From NCBI RefSeq assembly GCF_001307035.1, contig NZ_LKIU01000002.1, positions 665,088 through 729,087 on the forward strand: a stretch of DNA of 64,000 nt, given 5' to 3'. How positions within the stretch are numbered: the first letter of the stretch is position 1; each line of letters opens with the position of its first letter. The notes below the pieces were generated by a model. It did no database searches, was not told the origin of the DNA, and saw nothing but the letters and a program-made list of their open reading frames with translations. Shown here piece after piece: positions 1-7,700 of the stretch. This stretch comes from Arthrobacter sp. Edens01 (GTDB lineage: Bacteria; Actinomycetota; Actinomycetes; Actinomycetales; Micrococcaceae). Made by a program: the position numbers and the translations under genes.

Positions 1-137
1 TGCAGTTCTCTGCACCGAACAGCCAGGGCCAGGTGGAGACCCGGGTGGAACGCACAGCCGCGGCGAAGCCGGGCAGTGCACAGTCCCCGTCTCCTTCCCG
101 CAAGGACAACCGCGCCAAGAAGAAACGGCGCAAGTAG
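1..137 (+). CDS. secA: SecA preprotein translocase ATPase, C-terminal end (partial)
   Basis: Only the last 44 codons lie in the window, read from position 3 to the TAG at 135-137. The tail starts QFSAPNSQGQVETRVE and ends in a basic run (NRAKKKRRK). Mycobacterial SecA1 has a comparable 'YSGPSEDG' stretch followed by a basic tail. SecA is the ATPase that drives unfolded preproteins through SecYEG. The neighbours support the call, since an Rv3235-like gene near secA is common in actinobacteria. The usual SecA zinc-binding cysteines are not in this tail. The motor domains are outside the window, so the identification rests on the tail and on synteny. Confidence 0.7.
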   Translation, partial: QFSAPNSQGQVETRVERTAAAKPGSAQSPSPSRKDNRAKKKRRK

Positions 138-211
138 CGTCACCCGATTTCCAGGGCCGCAACTTTCCAGAGTAGCGTCACCCGATTTCCAGGGCCGCAA
201 CTTTCCAGAGT
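133..211. repeat. 38-bp perfect tandem duplication at the secA / Rv3235-like junction
   Basis: Positions 133-170 are repeated base for base at 171-208, followed by three more matching bases. The unit holds the secA stop codon and the last codons of the convergent Rv3235-like gene. The duplication therefore leaves a second copy of that gene's tail (…WKVAALEIG-stop on the minus strand) just outside the reading frame. It looks like a recent slippage or unequal-exchange event, because the copies have not diverged. Neither coding sequence is changed by it. Confidence 0.95.
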
Positions 212-705
212 CCGCGCCGCAGCTCCAGACGGAGAGCTACGGCGCGGACTCTGTCCGTTTCTGCCGCGGCAACGGCGGTTTCGTAGACCCCGGGTGCCAC
301 CGGGCACACGCGGACCCTGAGGATTCGCACGTTCCGGTGCAGCCGGGTCCCTTCCCGCCCGCGGACCAGGTTGGTACGCAGCTGCAGCCGTTCAAACTCC
401 TCAAAATCCATCCAGCGGGCCAGCTGCTGAAGCGGACGTGTTCCGGCGAGGACCTCAAGCGCCCCCATTGTGACTGAGCGGGAGATTGCCTCAATCCGGG
501 CGTCGTCTTCCGGGGAGCTGGACCAGTTCGCTTCCGTCTTAGCCGGGGCGGGGCGCAGTTCCCTTATGACGGCCGGATGCCGCTGCGGGAGGACCGGTGG
601 GGCCTGGCCAGGCACGGTGCTGAATACTGGAAGGGGTTCTCCGCTGGCCCTGGACAGTTCCGGGGAAGCCTCTCCCGGCGCGGGGAGAACGATCAGGATG
701 CTCAT
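178..705 (-). CDS. Rv3235-family conserved actinobacterial protein
   Basis: This 175-residue protein of unknown function is convergent with secA. The first ~70 residues are rich in Pro, Ala, Ser and Glu and look disordered. The conserved-looking part (about 70-175) has a helical segment (DDARIEAISRSVTMGALEVLAGTRPLQQLARWMD) and then a beta-rich, Arg-rich part (LHRNVRILRVRVCPVAPGVYETAVAAAETDRVRAVALRLELRRG). This layout fits the Rv3235 family, which sits near secA in many actinobacteria. No catalytic motif or membrane segment is visible. The LysM gene begins upstream on the same strand, 25 bp away, so the two are probably co-transcribed. Its 3' end was copied by the 38-bp tandem duplication. Confidence 0.7.
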   Translation of the reverse strand: MSILIVLPAPGEASPELSRASGEPLPVFSTVPGQAPPVLPQRHPAVIRELRPAPAKTEANWSSSPEDDARIEAISRSVTMGALEVLAGTRPLQQLARWMDFEEFERLQLRTNLVRGREGTRLHRNVRILRVRVCPVAPGVYETAVAAAETDRVRAVALRLELRRGLWKVAALEIG

Positions 706-730
706 GGGGGTGTCCTTTCCGATGGACCAG

Positions 731-1513
731 TTAGTAGTCAGCGGGCGGGGGAGGGACAGCCAGAACCTGTCCGGGGATTATCACGTTCGGATCCGGGCCG
801 ATGACAGAACGGTTGAGGTGGTACCAGCGGGGCCAGTGCCGGGAAATCTCCGCCTCGGCCGCAGAAGGACCGAGCTGTGCTGCGGCCAGCGCCCACAGCG
901 TGTCCCCGGCCGCAACGGTGACGGTTTCGGCGGTCTGGGCAGGCCGCGGGGCGCGTGGGATGAGCAGCGAGCCGTTCAGCTGGCCGGAAGGCTGCCACGT
1001 AGGGTCTGCTGCCGGAGAGGAACGGGTGGCGGCGTCTGCACCGGCAGCTGACGGGCGCCAGACTGGATCCACCGGGGAAGAAGCAACAGCACCGATCGAC
1101 GTCGTGTTCTCAGTGCCGCCGGCCAGGGCTGGAAGGGGAACAGCCACCAGCTGCAGTCCGAGCGCTGCCGCTGCCAGCCTCCGCAGGAAGGCCGGGCTCA
1201 GGCGGCCGACGGCTCGGGCTGCCCCGGGGTTGCCGCTGCGCCAGAGGATCGCTGCGATGAAGCCTGCCGCAAGGCCCGCGGCCCACCAGAGCAGAACCAG
1301 GAGGCCGAGGAAACTGGCGCCGAGTCCGGCGCAGGTCTGAAGGTCCGGCAGGGAAAGTGCAGATCCCGGGGCCCAGGGCCACAGCCCACGGGGATCCGCG
1401 CCAAGCTGGGTCCCTGCCCAAAGCAGGAGTGCGCCTAGCCCCGCTGCAGTGACGGCGAGAACCAGGTCCTCAAGGACCCTGCCTGGTGCTGGTCTGTCCT
1501 GAGCCATGGGCAC
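731..1513 (-). CDS. LysM-domain membrane protein
   Basis: The 260-residue protein has about three hydrophobic segments in its first half (roughly 17-38, 60-88 and 110-132). A Pro/Ala/Ser-rich spacer follows, then a C-terminal LysM module (VTVAAGDTLWALAAAQLG … YHLNRSVIG … NVIIPGQVLAVP). LysM modules bind the GlcNAc backbone of peptidoglycan, so the C-terminus is presumably outside the membrane and anchored to the wall. The module carries the usual 'GDTLWAL' and 'PGQVLAVP' elements. An ATG at 1513 is preceded by GGAGG on the minus strand. No enzymatic domain is visible. It probably forms an operon with the Rv3235-like gene downstream. Confidence 0.8.
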   Translation of the reverse strand: MPMAQDRPAPGRVLEDLVLAVTAAGLGALLLWAGTQLGADPRGLWPWAPGSALSLPDLQTCAGLGASFLGLLVLLWWAAGLAAGFIAAILWRSGNPGAARAVGRLSPAFLRRLAAAALGLQLVAVPLPALAGGTENTTSIGAVASSPVDPVWRPSAAGADAATRSSPAADPTWQPSGQLNGSLLIPRAPRPAQTAETVTVAAGDTLWALAAAQLGPSAAEAEISRHWPRWYHLNRSVIGPDPNVIIPGQVLAVPPPPADY

Positions 1514-1702
1514 CTCCGTGTTTGTTGCTCGATTCGGTTTCTATGTGTTTGATGCGTTTACCGTGCTCGTGGTTTTTGATGTGGTTTGGTGCAATTTCGT
1601 GCGATTTGGCAGAACTTGATGAAGGTTGATCCCCTTTACTACAGACTGATGAGCGTCCTGTCCAGAGTGGTGCGGCCGAAAAGGGCACGTTAGCCTTGCC
1701 CG
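1514..1702. other. AT-rich divergent intergenic region
   Basis: This 189-bp spacer separates the leftward LysM gene from the rightward gene at 1703. From about 1520 to 1640 it is clearly richer in A and T than the flanking genes, with several TTTGATG/TTTGGT-like repeats. It should hold both promoters. On the plus strand a TAGCCT -10-like hexamer at 1691-1696 is exactly 6 nt from the ATG at 1703, which suggests a leaderless transcript. No coding sequence is visible in it. Confidence 0.5.
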
Positions 1703-2251
1703 ATGAGGTGGGAGGCTTTGTTCACGGATTTGGAGGCGCAGCTTGCTGCAGCCGGCCAGGCTGACCTTGAGGCGGAAATAGCCGACCGGCAGCGGGGAGA
1801 AGTTGCAGGGCTGGACCTGGCTGCGAGGCTCCGTGCGCAGCGGGGCAGGAGCCTGAGCGTCTACCTGGGGCTGGCCGGCGGACCGTTGAACGGGGTTCTG
1901 GGGCAGCTGGGTGCTGACTGGTTCCTGCTGGAATCAGCAGCGGGTTCGCATGTAGTGGCGCTTGACGCGGTGTCCATGATCGAGGGAATGAACCGATATT
2001 CAGTCCAGGCCGCACCGACTGTGCAGCTGCGTTTGGTCTCCGCATTGCGTGGTCTCGCGCGGGACCGCTATCCGGTTGGCCTGCAGCTCCGGTCAGGACA
2101 GCAGCCGCTGCACGGCAGTATTGACCGCGTCGGGCGGGACTTCCTGGAGTTCGCAGCAGTGGAGCCGGGCGCGGCCCGGCGGCGGGAGAACATCTCCTCT
2201 TACCGGGTGATCCCCCTGGGGCAGGTGGCCGCGGTCAGTACTATCCGGTAA
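1703..2251 (+). CDS. Conserved hypothetical protein
   Basis: I do not recognise this 182-residue protein. The first 50 residues are helical and charged (LEAQLAAAGQADLEAEIADRQRGEVAGLDLAARL). The rest looks beta-rich, with two related strands: a 'LGADWFLLESAAGSHVVALDAVSMIEG' block and a later 'RVGRDFLEFAAVEP … SYRVIPLGQVAAVSTI' block. This could be a duplicated small beta-barrel of the PRC or Sm-like kind, but that is a guess. There is no signal peptide or membrane segment. No Shine-Dalgarno precedes the ATG, and a -10-like TAGCCT lies 6 nt upstream. Confidence 0.7.
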   Translation: MRWEALFTDLEAQLAAAGQADLEAEIADRQRGEVAGLDLAARLRAQRGRSLSVYLGLAGGPLNGVLGQLGADWFLLESAAGSHVVALDAVSMIEGMNRYSVQAAPTVQLRLVSALRGLARDRYPVGLQLRSGQQPLHGSIDRVGRDFLEFAAVEPGAARRRENISSYRVIPLGQVAAVSTIR

Positions 2252-2286
2252 CAGGCCTCGGGCGAGGCTGGGATCTTCGGGAGAGG

Positions 2287-2529
2287 CTAGGCTTCTGCGC
2301 CCTCGTCCTGGGGCAGCGCAGCACGCGCAGCTTCGGCACGGCGGTAGGCACCGGCGATGTACTCCTCGAGCTTGGCGGTTTCGACCCGCCACTGGCCCCG
2401 GCCTCCGACCTGGATTGCAGGCAGCTCACCGGACCGCACCAGCGCATACGTCTGGGACGAAGAGATGTTCAGGACCTCGCCCACGTCAGCAAGTGTGAGG
2501 AACCGTTTCTCCACCATTGCGCCCACCAT
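2287..2529 (-). CDS. Small helix-turn-helix (excisionase/MerR-type) DNA-binding protein
   Basis: An 80-residue protein made almost entirely of a winged HTH: FLTLADVGEVLNISSSQTYALVRSGELPAIQVGGRGQWRV, then a C-terminal helix ending in an acidic tail. This is the fold of the AlpA/excisionase and BldC-like group, where a short MerR-type HTH binds DNA without an effector domain. The open frame extends further upstream, but a GGAAAGG Shine-Dalgarno precedes the ATG at 2529, and the upstream part has no domain character. An ATG four codons later (2517) is the alternative. It is a likely transcriptional regulator. Nothing in the sequence shows its target. Confidence 0.8.
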   Translation of the reverse strand: MVGAMVEKRFLTLADVGEVLNISSSQTYALVRSGELPAIQVGGRGQWRVETAKLEEYIAGAYRRAEAARAALPQDEGAEA

Positions 2530-2691
2530 CAACCCTTTCCGGCATTTTCCCCGCCGTGGCAAGTCTGCCACCAGAGTGCACCGCGCAGCTGTTATCCACA
2601 TTTTCCGGGTTCCACCCGTTTCCATACTGCCTGTTCCGGGCCACAATGACCTCCAACACTCCGCAGGGAGGCTGAAAACCAAGGGGGAAGT

Positions 2692-3339
2692 ATGAGTCTC
2701 AAGACGGCGGCGCCCGCCGCAGCTGCGCCGCGCCTGAAAAAACCGTCGTGGAAGGATCCGCGCCTGCTGCTCGGAATCCTGCTTGTCCTGGCCTCTGTGG
2801 CGGGAGTCAGTGCCCTGCTGGCGAGCCAGGACAGGACAACGCAGGTGCTGGCTGCCTCACGGGACCTTCCGGTAGGAACCGCCCTGAAGGCAGCAGACTT
2901 TGACGTGGTCCAGGTGTCCCTCGGCGGGCTTGAAGGAACGTATGTTTCCGCCGGGGACCCATTCCCGCAGGACGCGGTGGCGGGAAACCTGCTGCGGAGC
3001 GGAGAGCTGCTGGTCAAAGCGGACCTCACGGAGGCAGACAAACTGGACCGCAAGCCCCTCGGCCTGGATGTTCAGGCGCCCCTGCCCAGCGGAATCCGCG
3101 CCGGAGACAGGGTGGATGTCTGGGCCTCCCTCCCGAACGGGCAGAACGGCTACAGCGAACCCCGGAGGCTGCTTGAAGCGGCAGAAATCTCCGAGCTCTC
3201 TGTGTCGGATTCGGTAATCGGGGGAGCCGATTCAACCCGGCTCCTGGTCCTTGTGGAGGACCAGGATCTGCCTGCGCTGCTGGGTGCTCTGTCCAATCAG
3301 GCGAAGATCGCCGTCGTTCCGAATCCTTCCGCGGGATGA
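2692..3339 (+). CDS. CpaB-like SAF-domain protein (Flp/tad pilus family)
   Basis: The 215-residue protein has a cytoplasmic N-terminus, one membrane segment at about 27-46 (LLLGILLVLASVAGVSALLA) and an extracytoplasmic SAF domain (VLAASRDLPVGTALKAADFDVVQV). A second beta-rich part follows (VQAPLPSGIRAGDRVDVWASLP). This is the architecture of CpaB/RcpC, which assists secretin or pilus assembly in tad systems. Actinobacteria lack an outer membrane, so its role here is less clear. AAGGGGGAAG precedes the ATG. It overlaps the cpaE-like gene by 4 bp (ATGA), so the two are translationally coupled. The rest of the tad locus lies some 30 kb away at 33.1-37.7 kb. Confidence 0.75.
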   Translation: MSLKTAAPAAAAPRLKKPSWKDPRLLLGILLVLASVAGVSALLASQDRTTQVLAASRDLPVGTALKAADFDVVQVSLGGLEGTYVSAGDPFPQDAVAGNLLRSGELLVKADLTEADKLDRKPLGLDVQAPLPSGIRAGDRVDVWASLPNGQNGYSEPRRLLEAAEISELSVSDSVIGGADSTRLLVLVEDQDLPALLGALSNQAKIAVVPNPSAG

Positions 3340-4646
3340 GCGCCATCCCGGTGGTGACCTCAGGCAGCGGGACGGCGGACCTGGTGCAGGGGCTCGAGCG
3401 GCTTCAGGGCCCCGTTACCGTGATTCGCCGCTGCACCGAACTTTCGGAGCTCATAGCGGCCTGCCAAAGCGGTATGGCGCGCGCTGCGATTGTTGACGAC
3501 GACGCCGGCGAGCTGACTGCCAGCCTCGCAGACCGGGTGGCAGCAGCGGGCGTGGCGCTTGTGGTCCTCGCCGATGACCAGGCAGCGCGCAGCCGGTTCG
3601 AGCAGCTCGGCGTCCGCTGCGCGTCCCGGAACCTCGATTCACCGGCGCTGGCTGAGCTCGTGGCCTCGGCTGTCCAGTCCATGGAGGCCCGCGGCAGGGA
3701 AGAAGGTGCGGCATCCGCGCTGGCAGACCCGGCCGACTCCCTGCGTTCCTGGGAACTTGCCGGCGGCACATCCGGAGGAAGCTCTGACTCGCAGAATCAC
3801 CGGCAGGGAAAGATCGTGGCGGTCTGGGGTCCGGCAGGCAGCCCCGGGCGAACAACCCTGGCCGTCAACCTGGCCGCGGAAGCCGCTGCTGCGGGCAGTC
3901 AGGTGCTCCTTGTAGACGCAGACACCTACGGGCCCAGCGTCGCGGCAATGCTGGGACTGACAGAAGAATCGGCTGGCCTCGCGCAGGCCTGCCGGCTGGC
4001 TGACCAGGGCCTGCTGGAACCGGCGGGACTGGAGGCGAGTGCGGTCCAGGTGGACGTCAGGGCGGCCCGTCTGCGGGTCCTGACCGGAGTTACCCGCGCG
4101 GACCGCTGGATAGAAATCCGGGGTACGGCGCTGGCCCGCGTACTTGAAGAGGCCAGGAGCCTCGCGGAGATCACGGTGGTGGACTGCGGGTTCAGCCTCG
4201 AAGCAGACGAGGAGCTGAGCTTTGACACTATGGCCCCTCGCCGCAATGCAGCAACGCTGGTGGCCCTGGAGCACGCGGATACGGTTTACGCGGTCGGGGC
4301 GGCAGATCCGCTGGGCGTGCCGCGGCTGGTCAGGGCGCTCGCAGAGTTGGAAAACGCTGTCCCGTCGGCTTCCCCGCTGGTTGTGATGAACAAGGTGCGT
4401 GCTTCGGTTACCGGCAGGTCTCCCGAACGCCAGCTCAGCGAGGCCTGGGCGCGGTTTGGGCCCGGCCAAATCGACGCGTTCCTGCCGGCAGACTGGGATG
4501 CAGCCGACGCCGCGCTGCGTTCCGGGGCAGTACTCCTTGAAGCAGCACCGTCATCCGCCCTGCGAACAGCGATTGCGGCACTGGCAAACGTTCCTGCAAG
4601 TGGCCGCGTCAAACGGCGCAGACGGCGCCGGATTCCCGCAAAGTGA
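3336..4646 (+). CDS. CpaE-like MinD/ParA-superfamily ATPase
   Basis: This 436-residue protein has an N-terminal ~130-residue receiver-like region (VVTSGSGTADLVQGLERL … AAIVDDDAGEL) without a clear phospho-acceptor. A Ser/Gly linker is followed by a P-loop domain starting at about 160. The P-loop reads GPAGSPGRTT (about 164-173), followed by LLVDADTYGPSVAAMLGL and later TVVDCGFSL. This is the CpaE/TadZ organisation used to localise tad machinery. The canonical Walker A lysine position is Arg and the signature 'KGG' lysine is absent, which raises doubt about normal ATP hydrolysis. The C-terminus ends in a very basic run (RVKRRRRRRIPAK). It overlaps the cpaB-like gene by 4 bp. Confidence 0.75.
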   Translation: MSAIPVVTSGSGTADLVQGLERLQGPVTVIRRCTELSELIAACQSGMARAAIVDDDAGELTASLADRVAAAGVALVVLADDQAARSRFEQLGVRCASRNLDSPALAELVASAVQSMEARGREEGAASALADPADSLRSWELAGGTSGGSSDSQNHRQGKIVAVWGPAGSPGRTTLAVNLAAEAAAAGSQVLLVDADTYGPSVAAMLGLTEESAGLAQACRLADQGLLEPAGLEASAVQVDVRAARLRVLTGVTRADRWIEIRGTALARVLEEARSLAEITVVDCGFSLEADEELSFDTMAPRRNAATLVALEHADTVYAVGAADPLGVPRLVRALAELENAVPSASPLVVMNKVRASVTGRSPERQLSEAWARFGPGQIDAFLPADWDAADAALRSGAVLLEAAPSSALRTAIAALANVPASGRVKRRRRRRIPAK

Positions 4647-4672
4647 CCTTTTCTTTCCCAAAGGGATAGGCT
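4643..4672 (+). promoter_or_regulatory. Candidate sigma-A promoter for gdh
   Basis: GTGACC (4643-4648) and TAGGCT (4667-4672) are spaced by 18 bp, each resembling the housekeeping hexamers. The -35 overlaps the stop codon of the cpaE-like gene. Transcription would start near 4679, giving a leader of about 56 nt that contains the GGAGG ribosome-binding site at 4722-4726. Confidence 0.4.
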
Positions 4673-4734
4673 CGTATCAAACGGGCCGCAACGGAGCGGT
4701 CTGTACTAAGCGGCGAATTTCGGAGGCGTATTAA

Positions 4735-7700
4735 ATGTCGTCTGGGTCCAACTCCACGGATCTTTCCAGTTCGGATACTTCCCTCGAGGATTTCATCGGG
4801 AATTACTACGAGCACCTGGCGGCGGAAGATGCCGCTCTCTACCCTCCGCAGGCACTGCGGGAGCGGGCAGAGGCGCACCGGTCACTTGCCTGGACCCGTG
4901 CCGAGGGAACTGCTGCCGTTGATGTCTTCGACCAGGGCGATGCCAGCGTCATCCTCATCGTCACCGATGACATGCCTTTCCTCGTGGACTCCGTCACTGC
5001 AGAAATCGTGCGGCAGAACAGCGGCATCCGGCTGATGGTCCACCCCACCTTCCTCGCGACCCGCCACAAGGACAGCGACACCCTCCAGCAGGTGAAACGC
5101 GTGCCCAACGCTGCCGGCATCTCCAGCGGAGACACGGCCGCGCTTCCGGATATATCAGGCCTGCTGGGCGGAAGCGGAGCGACCACGCGCATTGAATCCT
5201 GGATCGCCGTCGAGGTTCCCAGGCTTACCGATGAGAGCCGGCGCAAGGACATGGTTGACGGCCTGGTCCGGGTCCTGGACGACGTGCGGCTGGCCGTCAA
5301 GGACTGGTCCGGCATGCGGGCGAAGGTCCACGAGATCGCTGCTGAACTGGCCACCGCCGGACCCGGGATCCCGGATCTCCAGCAGGCCCGGGAACTGCTG
5401 ACCTGGCTGGATGACGGAAACTTCACGTTCCTCGGCTACCGGGAGTACGACCTGCTCAACGAGGACGGAGAGGACGTGCTCCGAGCCTCCTCCGGCACCG
5501 GACTGGGCCTGCTCCGCCGTCGTTCGGAGGCAGGCAAGGTCCAGCACCTGACAACCGCTGGCAGGGCCAAGGCACGCGAGAAGCGTGCCCTGGTAATCAC
5601 CAAGGCGAACTCCCGGTCAACGGTCCACCGTGCTGCCTACTTCGATTACATCGGCGTGAAGCGCTTCGACGCGGACGGAAACGTCAACGGCGAACGCCGT
5701 TTCATTGGTCTGTTCGCCACCGGGGCCTACACGGGTTCAGTCCGGGAGATACCTATCCTGCGGGACAAGGTGCAGGACGTCATGCGCCGCGCCGGCTTCC
5801 CCGCCGATTCACACTCCGGCAAGGACCTGCTCTCCATCATGGAGACGTTCCCCCGGGACGAACTCTTCCAGATGGACGCGGACAGCCTGCTGGAGACGGC
5901 CCAGGGGATCCTGCGTCTGCAGGAGCGCCGCCGGACACGGCTGTTCCTCCGTCCGGATGTATACGGCCGGTTCATGTCTGCCCTCGTGTTCCTGCCCCGT
6001 GACCGCTACACCACCTCGGTGCGTCTGCGCATCCAGGACGAGCTGCGGGCTACTTTCAGCGCAGAGTCAATCGACTACGAGGCGCGGCTGACTGAATCGG
6101 CGCTCGCACGCCTGTTCTTCCGAATCCGCCTGCCCAAGGGTGCGGAGATCGGCGACGTAGACGCAGCGGCGCTGGAGCGCAGGCTGGTCAACGCCACCCG
6201 GTCCTGGTCCGAAGGTATCGACGAGGTGCTGCGCGGGAAGTTCGAACGCGAGCAGGCCGAACAGCTCTCTGCCCTGTGGGGGGACGCCTTCCCCATGGAT
6301 TACCGCGTCGGCTACGAAGTTGAAGACGCGCTGGAGGACATCGCCCGGTTCGAGGACCGTCTGCAGAATACGGAGACGGCGCCGGAGCTCTTTGTCTACC
6401 TGCCCGCAGGCGGGGCGGACAGCGCTGACGCACGGGTCAAGCTGTACCTGCTCGAACCGCGCTCACTGACTCAGATCCTGCCCTTCCTGCACAACCTCGG
6501 CCTGGAAGTCCTTGACGAGCGTCCGTTTGAGATCAAACGGCAGGACGGGGTTGAACTCTTCCTCTACGATCTCGGGCTGCGTTACCGCCCAGGTGTGGAT
6601 CCGCTGGAAACCGGAAGCCTCCTGGCAGCAGCTTTCCGGGCCGGAATTTCCGGAGCCAGCGAATCCGATGCCCTGGAGCGGCTGATCCTTGGGCAGGGCC
6701 TCGGCTGGCGGGAAGTTGTGATGTTCCGCAGCTACGCCAAGTACATGCGCCAGATGGGCAACACGAACTCTTACGGTTTCATTGCGGACACACTGATGGG
6801 CAACCCGCGGGTGACCGGCGCACTGGGCCGCATGTTCCGGGCCCGGTTCGACCCGTCGCTCGAGGATGAGAAGCGTGCCGCGGAAATGGAAGCCGCCCGC
6901 AGCGATCTCGACGCAGGGCTGGAACAGGTTCCCACCCTGGACGCGGACCGCGTCCTGCGGACCTTCGCCAACCTCATCGAAGCCACACTGCGCACCAACT
7001 TCTACCAGGACAAGCCGTACGTGAGCCACAAGCTCAACACGGCGGCAATCGACGGGGCGCCGTTCCCTCGGCCGAAGTATGAGATCTGGGTTTACTCCCC
7101 GCGGGTGGAAGGTGTGCACCTCCGCTTCGGCGAAGTGGCCCGCGGCGGTCTGCGCTGGTCTGACCGCCGGGAGGACTTCCGCACTGAAATCCTCGGGCTG
7201 GTCAAGGCACAGACCGTGAAGAACGCCGTCATTGTTCCAACCGGGGCCAAGGGAGGGTTCTACGCGAAGCAGCTTCCTGATCCTGCCCAGGACCGCGGTG
7301 CCTGGATGGAAGAAGGCAAGGAAAGCTACCGCACGTTCATCCGGGGGCTCCTGGACATTACCGACAACCTTGTTGTCACCGAAGACGGCGAGCAGGTCCG
7401 TCCGCCGGAGAACGTGGTGCGGCACGACGGTGACGACAGCTACCTCGTTGTTGCCGCTGACAAGGGCACTGCGTCATTCTCCGACATCGCCAACGCACTC
7501 TCCGCGGAATACGGTTTCTGGCTCGGCGATGCCTTCGCATCAGGCGGATCCGTGGGGTACGACCACAAGGCCATGGGCATTACCGCCCGCGGTGCCTGGG
7601 AATCCGTGAAGCGCCACTTCAGCGAACTCGGAGTCGACACCCAGAACGAGGACTTCACCGTTGTGGGCGTGGGCGACATGAGCGGCGACGTGTTTGGCAA

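Noticed and set aside
1520-1640. AT-rich stretch as a replication origin or attachment site
   Set aside because: No DnaA boxes, dnaA/dnaN genes, integrase or flanking direct repeats were seen; it is better explained as a promoter region.
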